Shown here in pieces: positions 1 through 6,535 of a stretch of DNA of 10,314 nt (positions within the stretch are counted from its first letter, which is position 1; each line of letters starts with the position of its first letter). The position numbers were made by a program, and so were the translations under genes. Origin of the DNA: an uncultured Desulfuromonadales bacterium (lineage in GTDB: Bacteria; Desulfobacterota; Desulfuromonadia; Desulfuromonadales; Geopsychrobacteraceae); contig CALZLE010000245.1 in NCBI GenBank assembly GCA_945788205.1, positions 1 to 10,314 on the forward strand. Direction: 5' to 3'. The notes under the pieces were generated by a model. That model was not told where the DNA came from. It worked only from the letters and a program-made list of their open reading frames with translations, and did not search any database.

Positions 1-1
1 G

Positions 2-925
2 CGTCCCTACAGCGATTACTGCTCCGATACCGCACTGGTGATGAGTTTTGAAGAGGGCGCACGGTTTGATGATGTCGAGGCGGTTTCCCGGCTCGAGGTG
101 CCGTTTGCCGAGTTGATGCAGAAGCTGGTGCTCTTTTACACCGAACAGATGCTGGTCAAAGGGTACTTTCACGCCGATCCGCACCCCGGCAACCTGTTGG
201 TCAACCCGAGCGGCGAGCTGATCCTGCTCGACTTCGGCATGGTCAGCCGCATTCCGCAACAGATGCGCCAGGCGATGATCTACGCGGTCAAGGCCGCCTA
301 CGAGCGAGATTTCGAGCTGCTGGTCAGCGCCACCCGCAAGATGGGCATCCTCACCGAAGAGTCCGATTTTGGTGCCCTCAGTAACGTTGCCGAGAGTTTG
401 TTCGAGGTCTTCGACAGCGATCATCTCGACGCCTCCAGCATGCAGGGGCTGGCCTTCGGTATTCTCGAAGTGCTCAACGATCAGCCGTTCAAGCTGCCGC
501 AGGATGTGATCTACGTGATGCGGGTCAGCTCGCTGGTCGAAGGGCTCGGCACCCAGTACATCGAAAACTTCAACGGCATCAAGGATATCCTGCCGATCCT
601 CAAAGAGAACCTGCCGCGAGCGCTTGGCGAAGATAGGCTGCCGCTGGAGAAGATGAAGCATGAGCTGCTGCAACTGCCGATGACGGCAATCAAGGCGCGA
701 CGGGTGGTAGAACTGGCCGAGCAAGGTGAACTGGTGGTGCGGATGGCTGATGCTGATCGACGTTTTTTGCTCGACCGCTTGGCGAAATATCTGCGCGGCC
801 TCGGCTGGCTGATTTTTTTTCTCGCCCTGGCTTTTTACCTGCAGCAACTGCCGCAGTCGTGGGCGATTTATGTTTCCGCCGCCAGTATGGTTCTGGCGGC
901 GCTGAGTTTGCGCCGACAGTGGTGA
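2..925 (+). CDS. AarF/UbiB (ABC1) family atypical protein kinase, C-terminal part
   Basis: The reading frame is open to the left edge, so the true start and N-terminal part (including the family's KxGQ motif) are outside the window. The visible part has the family hallmark FHADPHPGN (nt 167-193), the equivalent of the catalytic loop, and LLDFGMVSRI with the metal-binding DFG at nt 230-238. After a helical region come two hydrophobic C-terminal segments (about nt 788-913), as in UbiB proteins. The family comprises ATP-binding atypical kinases/ATPases of the inner membrane that support ubiquinone synthesis or lipid handling. The methionine at nt 38 is internal, since recognisable sequence precedes it. 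The stop lies 19 nt before the next gene, so it is probably co-transcribed with the lipid genes that follow. Whether this copy serves quinone synthesis or the lipid pathway cannot be told from sequence. Confidence 0.93.
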   Translation, partial: RPYSDYCSDTALVMSFEEGARFDDVEAVSRLEVPFAELMQKLVLFYTEQMLVKGYFHADPHPGNLLVNPSGELILLDFGMVSRIPQQMRQAMIYAVKAAYERDFELLVSATRKMGILTEESDFGALSNVAESLFEVFDSDHLDASSMQGLAFGILEVLNDQPFKLPQDVIYVMRVSSLVEGLGTQYIENFNGIKDILPILKENLPRALGEDRLPLEKMKHELLQLPMTAIKARRVVELAEQGELVVRMADADRRFLLDRLAKYLRGLGWLIFFLALAFYLQQLPQSWAIYVSAASMVLAALSLRRQW

Positions 926-944
926 ACGACTGAAGGAGATGGTC

Positions 945-1355
945 ATGTTTGGATATTATTTTAAACTCTACCTTTTGACGATTCCGGTTTTCTTCGCCGT
1001 CGATCTGCTCTGGCTCGGGGTGGTGGCAAAAAACTTTTATCAGAATAACCTGGCACATCTGCTCAGCCCGGATGTCAACTGGCCGGCCGCGTTCCTGTTT
1101 TACTTCATGTACATCGTTGGGATCATCCTGTTCGCCGTTAAGCCGGGGCTGGATGCGGGCTCACTGGCCAAGGCGGCGCTCTGGGGTGCGCTGTTCGGTT
1201 TCTTCACCTACGCCACCTACGATTTGACCAATCTGGCTACATTGCGGGACTGGCCGATCAAGGTGGTGGCCGTTGATATCGCCTGGGGAACAGTTCTCTG
1301 CACACTGGTCGCGAGCGGCAGCTACCTGATCGGTCGTTGGCTAGAAAACGGCTAG
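945..1355 (+). CDS. DUF2177 family integral membrane protein
   Basis: A 136-residue, strongly hydrophobic protein with about four membrane helices: an N-terminal one (YLLTIPVFFAVDLLWLG), one near the FMYIVGIILFAV segment, one around ALWGALFGFFTYATYDLTNLA, and one near the C-terminus ending in IGRWLENG. The FxxDLxWLG start and the FTYATYDLTNLATLRDWP stretch are what I recall for DUF2177. The in-frame ATG at 939 directly abuts the SD AAGGAG (933-938), so it is too close to use; the ATG at 945, 6 nt downstream of the SD, is the better start. No enzymatic activity is established for the family. It sits 10 nt before a DUF1295 gene, and the two often accompany COG2907/DUF1365/CFA-type clusters, so an inner-membrane role in the same lipid process is likely but unproven. 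Confidence 0.85.
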   Translation: MFGYYFKLYLLTIPVFFAVDLLWLGVVAKNFYQNNLAHLLSPDVNWPAAFLFYFMYIVGIILFAVKPGLDAGSLAKAALWGALFGFFTYATYDLTNLATLRDWPIKVVAVDIAWGTVLCTLVASGSYLIGRWLENG

Positions 1356-1365
1356 GGGGTGTTCA

Positions 1366-2136
1366 ATGAACTTGTTCCTTTTGACCGCTCTGTTGCTGTT
1401 CTGTTTTATGTGTCTGGTGTTTCTGCTGGCGCTCAGACTGGAGGATAACAGCATCGTCGATATCGCTTACGGGCTTGGCTTCGTGCTGATCGGCTGGAGC
1501 GGTTCGCTGGTTTACGGCACTGGTGACGCGCGGCAGCTATTGTTGCTGGCCCTGGTCAGTATCTGGGGTTTGCGGCTCGCCGGTCACATCGCAGCCCGCA
1601 AGCGGAATGAAGAGGGCGAAGACCCACGCTACCAGCAGTGGCGCGAGAGCTGGGGTAAGACCTTTGTCTGGCGCAGCTTTTTGCAGATCTACCTGCTGCA
1701 GGGCACGGTGATCTACCTGGTCGCTTTGCCGATGCTACTGGTGATCCGCGATCCCGGTGGGCCGCTCGGCTGGCTCGACCTGTTTGGCGTGTTGATCTGG
1801 CTGTTCGGTTTCGCCTTCGAGGCGATCGGTGACTGGCAGCTGCTGCAGTTTAAAGGTGATACCAAGAACCGTGGCCGGATCATGCGTTACGGGCTCTGGC
1901 GTTTCACCCGGCACCCGAATTACTTCGGCGAGGCGACCCTCTGGTGGGGGATCTTCCTGATTGCTTTGGGCGCGCCGTTCGGTTGGTTGGCGATCATCAG
2001 CCCGCTGCTGATCGATTTTCTGCTACTGAAAGTTTCCGGGATTCCGATGCTCGAAGAGCGTTACGTCGGCAACCCGGAGTTTGAACGTTACCAACAGCGT
2101 ACCAGCGCTTTTTTCCCTTGGTTTCCGAAATCCTGA
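1366..2136 (+). CDS. DUF1295 family membrane protein (steroid 5-alpha-reductase-like)
   Basis: A 256-residue polytopic membrane protein with about six or seven hydrophobic segments. The diagnostic C-terminal motif is RHPNYFGE (residues 182-189), preceded by GLWRFTR and followed by a hydrophobic stretch and ERYxGNPEFERYQQRTSAFFPWFPK. This signature is shared by DUF1295, steroid 5-alpha-reductases and membrane methyltransferases of the isoprenylcysteine methyltransferase fold, which bind NADPH or S-adenosylmethionine on the cytoplasmic side. The substrate of bacterial DUF1295 proteins is not established; a reductase or methyltransferase acting on a lipid is plausible. ATG at 1366 follows a purine-rich AGGGGG (1354-1359), 6 nt upstream. 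Gaps to neighbours are 10 and 18 nt, consistent with one operon. Confidence 0.88.
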   Translation: MNLFLLTALLLFCFMCLVFLLALRLEDNSIVDIAYGLGFVLIGWSGSLVYGTGDARQLLLLALVSIWGLRLAGHIAARKRNEEGEDPRYQQWRESWGKTFVWRSFLQIYLLQGTVIYLVALPMLLVIRDPGGPLGWLDLFGVLIWLFGFAFEAIGDWQLLQFKGDTKNRGRIMRYGLWRFTRHPNYFGEATLWWGIFLIALGAPFGWLAIISPLLIDFLLLKVSGIPMLEERYVGNPEFERYQQRTSAFFPWFPKS

Positions 2137-2154
2137 CAAGGTGGGGAGAGTACG

Positions 2155-3429
2155 ATGGAAGAACACAAAAATTTGAAAATAGCCGTCGTCGGTTGCGGAG
2201 TTGCCGGCATCGTCAGTGCCTACCTGCTGCAGCGGAAGCATCAGGTGACGCTGCTGGAGCAGAACGATTATCTGGGTGGTCACACCAACACCATCGAGAT
2301 CACCGACGGCCCGGATGCCGGGCTGGCGGTCGATACCGGTTTTATCGTCCTGAACGATGCCACCTATCCGCTGTTCCAGAAGTTTCTTGCTCAGCTCGGG
2401 GTCGCAACCCGCGTCGCCGAAATGTCTTTCGGTTTTCAGTGCCGACAGACCGGACTGGTCTACGCCGGTAATGATTTGAAAGGATTGTTCGCCCAGCGCC
2501 GCAACCTGCTCAGTCCGAGCTTCTTCCGTTTCCTGCTGGAAATCGGACGCTTCAGCAAGCAGTCCAGTCAGGATCTGGCCGCGGGAACCATCCCGGACAT
2601 CACCCTCGGCGAATATCTGCAGCGTGGTCGCTTCTCCCGCTTCCTGAGCGACAACTACCTGTTGCCGATGGCTGCGGCGATCTGGTCGACCCCGGCATTA
2701 CGGGCGGCCGACTTCCCGGCTGAGGCTTTTCTGCGTTTTTTCAAAAATCACGGCCTGCTCTCTTTCCGCAATCGGCCGCAGTGGCGGACGGTGGCCGGTG
2801 GCAGCTTCAGTTACGTGAAAGCTTTCCAGAAAGCTTTTTCTGGCGAGATCCTCCTGAACGCCGGAGTTGAGAACGTTTTTCGTGAAGAAAGTGGCATCCG
2901 ACTGCGGTTTGCCGATGGCCACAGCGAAAGCTTCGACCGGGTGGTGCTCGCCACTCACGCCGATCAGGCGTTGCGGCTGCTTGCTGATCCGAGCGACGAG
3001 GAACAGCGGTTGCTCGGTCCCTGGGAGTACCAGCTCAATCACACGGTGTTGCACACCGACGCCGGACTACTGCCGGAACAGCGCTCCGCATGGTCAGCCT
3101 GGAACTTTACCCGGGAATCGTCCAGCAGTGATCAGCAGCCGGTCTACGTCAGCTATTACATGAACCTGCTGCAGGGTTTTTCTGCCGCGCAGCACTACTG
3201 CGTGACTCTCAACCGGCGTCAGGAGTTTCGGCCGGAGACGGTGATCGCTGAATTCGACTATCACCACCCGCAGTACAGCTTCGCTTCACTGGCGACACAA
3301 GCACAGCTGCCGACGCTCAACGGCCAGAACAACAGCTGGTTCTGTGGCAGCTACTTCGGTTACGGTTTTCACGAAGACGCAGTTCGCTCAGCGGTTGCAG
3401 TCGGTAAAGATTTCGGGATTGAATTATGA
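2155..3429 (+). CDS. FAD-dependent oxidoreductase, amine-oxidase-like (COG2907 type)
   Basis: A 424-residue flavoprotein. The N-terminus has a Rossmann dinucleotide-binding motif GCGVAG (residues 13-18), the acidic residue ending the second strand (E35) and the LGGH motif (40-43) typical of the amine oxidase/phytoene desaturase superfamily. A second FAD-contacting segment lies near the C-terminus (WFCGSYFGYGFHEDA, from about residue 395). No signal peptide or clear membrane helix is visible, so it should be cytoplasmic or membrane-peripheral. COG2907 members are nearly always next to DUF1365 and CFA-type genes, as here, which suggests they oxidise or desaturate an acyl chain handled by that methyltransferase; the reaction is inferred. 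ATG at 2155 has SD GGGGAG (2143-2148) 6 nt upstream. Its stop overlaps the next gene's start as ATGA (3426-3429), implying translational coupling. Confidence 0.92.
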   Translation: MEEHKNLKIAVVGCGVAGIVSAYLLQRKHQVTLLEQNDYLGGHTNTIEITDGPDAGLAVDTGFIVLNDATYPLFQKFLAQLGVATRVAEMSFGFQCRQTGLVYAGNDLKGLFAQRRNLLSPSFFRFLLEIGRFSKQSSQDLAAGTIPDITLGEYLQRGRFSRFLSDNYLLPMAAAIWSTPALRAADFPAEAFLRFFKNHGLLSFRNRPQWRTVAGGSFSYVKAFQKAFSGEILLNAGVENVFREESGIRLRFADGHSESFDRVVLATHADQALRLLADPSDEEQRLLGPWEYQLNHTVLHTDAGLLPEQRSAWSAWNFTRESSSSDQQPVYVSYYMNLLQGFSAAQHYCVTLNRRQEFRPETVIAEFDYHHPQYSFASLATQAQLPTLNGQNNSWFCGSYFGYGFHEDAVRSAVAVGKDFGIEL

Positions 3430-5393
3430 ATTCATTGATCTATCAGGGCGAGGTCAGCCACGCCCGGCTGACACCAGTTCAGCACAGCTTCCGCTACCCG
3501 GTTTACTTCTATGCCTTTGACATTGATGAGCTGCCGGAACTGGCGCGGCAAAATCGGTTGTTCGGCTACAACCAGCTACGGCCGGTGGCGATTCACGATA
3601 AGGATTACCTGCAGTCTGACCAACGGCCGCTGCGGCAGAAGCTCGAGCAAACGCTTGTCGAACAGGGGAATGATGAGCCGCTCGGTCGGGTGGTGCTGGT
3701 CACCGCTGCGCGTTACTTCAACTATGTCTTCAACCCGATCAGTTATTTCTATTGCTACTCTGCTAGCGGGCAGCTGCGCTACGTGCTGGCTCAGGTCAAC
3801 AATACCTTCGGCGAGATGCACCTCTACCTGCTCGATATCAGCGCCGCAGAAAATCGCGACGGCCAGCTGCACATCAATAATCCCAAGCAATTTCATGTTT
3901 CACCCTTTTTCCCCCGTGACGGCCGCTACGAATTTCAGCTCACCGAGCCGCACCAACAGCTCGACAACCAGATTCACTTCCACCGTGACGATCAGCTGGT
4001 GTTGATTGCCCGGATTCAGGGGCAGGGCGAAACGCTCACCGCGCGCAGCTTGCTGCACACCATCATCAGACATCCACTGACCGCTGCTCTGACCACACCA
4101 CGCATCCTCTGGCAGGCGGCCAGGCTTTATTGGCAAAGGAGGCTTCCTGTGTACACAAAGCCAGTCCCAGATCATCAGATGACGATTCGCCCAGTGCCGC
4201 CGACTTTTCTCGACCGGATCGGCCGGGTTTTTGCTCACAAACACTTTTCACAATTGCAACAGGGTTCTTTGCAGGTGCGATTGCCCGAAGGAGGCCAACT
4301 CCGCTACGGTGAGGCTGGAACCGAGGCACAGCAACTGAACGTGCATGAGAACGGTTTTTTCCGCCGGGTGATGCTCGCTGGCGAGATCGGCTTCGGCGAA
4401 GCCTACACCGACGGTGACTGGAATAGCGACGACCTTCCGGGTCTGCTGACCCTGCTGTCCGGCAACGCCGAGTTGATCGACGATCGCAACGTGGCGCCGG
4501 CGACCCTCGGTCGTTGGCTCAACGTGCTGCGGCACCAGCTTCGCGCCAACACCATCAAAGGCAGCTCACGCAACATCCGCGAACATTACGACCTGAGTAA
4601 TGACTTCTTTGCCACCTTCCTCGATCCAAGCATGACCTACTCGGCAGCGCTGTTTCAGGATGAAAACGAAAGTCTTGCACAGGCGCAGCGCAACAAGTTG
4701 CGGACGATCATTGAAAAAGCGCAGATCGACAGTGACGATCATGTGCTGGAAATCGGTTGCGGCTGGGGCAGTTTAGCCATCGAGATGGTGCGCCAAACCG
4801 GCTGCCGGGTCACCGGCATCACCCTTTCCCATGAACAGTTGGCGCTGGCCCGCGAGCGGGTTCGCGAGGCCGGGCTGGAGGAACAGATCGAACTGAAAAT
4901 CTGTGATTACCGGCATATCGAGGGCCAGTACGACAAAATTGTTTCGATCGAGATGATTGAAGCGGTCGGTCACGCCGGGCTCAAACCGTTCTTCCAGGCC
5001 TGTGATCGGGCGCTGCGGCCCGGTGGCCGGGCGGTCATCCAGGTGATCACCATCCCGGATCGCAAGTACGACGCCTACCGCACCAGTGCCGATTGGATTC
5101 GCAAGCACATTTTTCCAGGAGGACACCTGCCGTCGGTCGGTGCCATGAGCAAGGCGATGGCGAGCAGCAGCCTGACCATGAGCCGGCTCGAAAACTACGG
5201 TCTCGACTACGCCCGCACCCTCGATATCTGGCGACAGACATTTCTGACACAGCGGCAGCGCATCTTCGAACTCGGCTACGACGAGCGCTTCCTGCGCAAA
5301 TGGGACTACTATTTCGCCTACTGTCAAGCCGGCTTCACCAGCCGGATCATCGACCTGGCACAACTTGAGCTGGACAAGCCGGGCAACGGCTGA
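3426..5393 (+). CDS. DUF1365 / cyclopropane-fatty-acyl-phospholipid synthase-type methyltransferase fusion
   Basis: A 655-residue two-domain protein. Residues 1 to about 245 are a full DUF1365 domain: HARLTPVQHSFRYPV near the start, the FNYVFNPISYFYCY core, the NNTFGEMHLYLL segment, FHVSPFFP, and the ending IIRHPLTAAL...LWQAARLYW. DUF1365 has no firmly assigned activity. From about residue 252 to the end is a CFA-type SAM-dependent methyltransferase: NIREHYDLSNDFF (383-395), MTYSAALF (403-410), the SAM-binding VLEIGCGWG (440-448), EMIEAVGH with Glu512, PGGHLPS, and the C-terminal WDYYFAYCQAGF (626-637). E. coli Cfa uses Cys139, Glu239, His266 and Tyr317 around bicarbonate; here Glu and Tyr are kept, but Ala407 and Gln539 take the Cys and His places by my alignment. 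The enzyme probably methylates acyl chains of phospholipids, with the final product (ring, methyl branch or other) unknown. These domains are usually separate genes. An internal SD and GTG sit at the junction. Confidence 0.93.
   Translation: MNSLIYQGEVSHARLTPVQHSFRYPVYFYAFDIDELPELARQNRLFGYNQLRPVAIHDKDYLQSDQRPLRQKLEQTLVEQGNDEPLGRVVLVTAARYFNYVFNPISYFYCYSASGQLRYVLAQVNNTFGEMHLYLLDISAAENRDGQLHINNPKQFHVSPFFPRDGRYEFQLTEPHQQLDNQIHFHRDDQLVLIARIQGQGETLTARSLLHTIIRHPLTAALTTPRILWQAARLYWQRRLPVYTKPVPDHQMTIRPVPPTFLDRIGRVFAHKHFSQLQQGSLQVRLPEGGQLRYGEAGTEAQQLNVHENGFFRRVMLAGEIGFGEAYTDGDWNSDDLPGLLTLLSGNAELIDDRNVAPATLGRWLNVLRHQLRANTIKGSSRNIREHYDLSNDFFATFLDPSMTYSAALFQDENESLAQAQRNKLRTIIEKAQIDSDDHVLEIGCGWGSLAIEMVRQTGCRVTGITLSHEQLALARERVREAGLEEQIELKICDYRHIEGQYDKIVSIEMIEAVGHAGLKPFFQACDRALRPGGRAVIQVITIPDRKYDAYRTSADWIRKHIFPGGHLPSVGAMSKAMASSSLTMSRLENYGLDYARTLDIWRQTFLTQRQRIFELGYDERFLRKWDYYFAYCQAGFTSRIIDLAQLELDKPGNG
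4135..4151 (+). promoter_or_regulatory. Internal SD and in-frame GTG start at the DUF1365/methyltransferase junction
   Basis: AAAGGAGG (4135-4142), almost the full anti-16S complement, is followed after exactly 6 nt by GTG (4149-4151), which is codon 242 of the fused gene and in its frame. Starting here would give a stand-alone methyltransferase of 414 residues, about the normal size for this subfamily. It may be an active internal start or the relic of the start of a once separate gene. The SD is made by tandem AGG arginine codons, which otherwise look rare in this gene. A second in-frame ATG (4179, codon 252) has no good SD. Confidence 0.55.
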
Positions 5394-5405
5394 AAGGGAG
5401 CTCTG

Positions 5406-5957
5406 ATGCTGTCGCCAACGTTGAGCAAGATCATCAACATAGTGATTTACCAGGTCGGCTGGTTCAGCTGTGTGCTCGGTGCCGCGCTCGGCTTTTCGCT
5501 CAGCGGAGCGATCGGTGCTGTGGCGCTGCTGATTATCCACCTGCTGCTGGCAGATAAGCGCGCAGCCGAAGTTCAACTGATGCTTGCTGCTTGCTTGCTC
5601 GGGGTTGTGGTCGACAGTTTGCAACAGGCGGCCGGGCTCTTTACCTTCAAGGCCGATCCGCGTTGGCCATTATGGCTGCCGCTCTGGGTGTTTGTCATCT
5701 GGGCGCAGTTTGCAACGATGTTCCGTTTTGCTCTGCACTGGCTCGCCGGGCGTTACCTGCTCGGCGCACTGTTCGGGGCAATCGGTGGGCCGCTGGCCTA
5801 CTGGGGCGGGATTCGAATGGGCGCGGCGACCTTTGGCGATAATCCGCAGCTCGCGCTGATGGTCCTGGCAATCATCTGGGCGCTGGTGATGCCGTTGCTG
5901 CTCTGGCTGCGGCAAAAGCTGGCCAGTACCGAAGGGGGGTATCGGCGATTTTTATGA
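5406..5957 (+). CDS. DUF2878 family integral membrane protein
   Basis: A 183-residue hydrophobic protein with about five or six membrane segments (for example VIYQVGWFSCVLGAALGFSL near the N-terminus, MLAACLLGVVVDSLQQAAGL, and WPLWLPLWVFVIWAQFATMF). The early IYQxGWFxCV, the VDSLQQAAGLF segment and the WPLWLPLWVxxIWAQFATMFR segment are what I associate with DUF2878. No activity is established. The start at 5406 has SD AAGGGAG (5394-5400) 5 nt upstream, and the gene lies 12 nt after the fused methyltransferase gene. DUF2878 genes recur beside CFA-type/DUF1365 clusters, so a membrane-embedded accessory role in the same lipid pathway is the best guess. The stop overlaps an alternative ATG of the next gene (ATGA at 5954-5957). 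Confidence 0.85.
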   Translation: MLSPTLSKIINIVIYQVGWFSCVLGAALGFSLSGAIGAVALLIIHLLLADKRAAEVQLMLAACLLGVVVDSLQQAAGLFTFKADPRWPLWLPLWVFVIWAQFATMFRFALHWLAGRYLLGALFGAIGGPLAYWGGIRMGAATFGDNPQLALMVLAIIWALVMPLLLWLRQKLASTEGGYRRFL

Positions 5958-5968
5958 GAGGTCAGAAT

Positions 5969-6535
5969 ATGCGAAAACTATCTGTTCTATTGATATTTCT
6001 CCTCATCTCCAGCCCCGTTTATTCCTCGGTTGTGATCGAGGGGGTGAGTTTTGAACAACGCCGTCAGGTGGCCGATGTCGAGTTACAGTTGAATGGTGCG
6101 GCGCTGCTGACCTGGGCAGTGTTTTTCGATGTTTACGTCGGCGCATTCTATCTGCCGGATGGGCAGCCCGGTTCCCGCTGGACCGAGGATGTCCCGAAAC
6201 TGCTGGAAATCTCCTACCTGCGTAATTTCAAAGCCGAAGATTTCTCCAGCTCTTCCGATAAGCTGCTGCGGGAAAACCTGCCACCGCAAGAGTATCAGGC
6301 CCTCGCCGAACGGCTGGGGCAGTTCTACCAGTTGTTCCGTGATATCAGCCCAGGTGATCGTTATAGCCTGGTCTATCATCCGTCGAAAGGTACTGAACTG
6401 CGGCTCAATGGCGAGCCCCTCGGCAGCGTCGCCGGAAATGACTTTGCCGTGGCTTATTTCGGCCTCTGGATTGGACCGCAGCCGATCAGCGAGAGTTTTC
6501 GTGATCGTTTACTGAGCGACAATCCGCCGGGCTAG
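5969..6535 (+). CDS. Exported chalcone-isomerase-like protein
   Basis: A 188-residue protein from ATG 5969, with a clear Sec signal peptide (MRKLS, then a hydrophobic stretch, likely cleavage near PVYSS) and no lipobox cysteine, so it is probably periplasmic. The mature part matches the bacterial chalcone-isomerase-like family: a strand with LNGAALLTWAVFFDVYVGAFYLP, the LEISYLRNFKAED segment, and the end FGLWIGPQPISESFRDRLL. Family members keep the chalcone isomerase fold, but plant relatives include fatty-acid-binding proteins, and bacterial ones in such clusters have no established reaction. The ATG at 5954 overlaps the previous stop and would put four extra residues before a second Met; the ATG at 5969 has GAGG (5958-5961) 7 nt upstream and starts directly on the signal peptide, so I prefer it. 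It is the last gene of the operon. Its stop shares CTAG with the convergent ene-reductase gene. Confidence 0.88.
   Translation: MRKLSVLLIFLLISSPVYSSVVIEGVSFEQRRQVADVELQLNGAALLTWAVFFDVYVGAFYLPDGQPGSRWTEDVPKLLEISYLRNFKAEDFSSSSDKLLRENLPPQEYQALAERLGQFYQLFRDISPGDRYSLVYHPSKGTELRLNGEPLGSVAGNDFAVAYFGLWIGPQPISESFRDRLLSDNPPG

Noticed and set aside
690..1058. Antisense open frame spanning the end of the kinase gene and the DUF2177 gene
   Set aside because: Low-complexity proline/alanine/arginine-rich translation opposite two recognisable membrane-protein coding regions; treated as a shadow frame.
2118..2471. A + strand frame overlapping the start of the FAD oxidoreductase gene
   Set aside because: It is another frame of a strongly recognisable Rossmann-fold N-terminus; its translation is rich in Arg, Gly and Ala without any domain.
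4179..4181. ATG at codon 252 as the main internal start of the methyltransferase
   Set aside because: It has no SD at a usable distance, unlike the GTG at 4149; it remains possible only as an ancestral start.
4773..5624. A 283-codon open frame on the - strand opposite the methyltransferase domain and part of the DUF2878 gene
   Set aside because: It lies antisense to two well-supported genes, its translation resembles no family I know and has the composition of antisense GC-rich coding DNA, and it crosses a gene boundary of the + strand.
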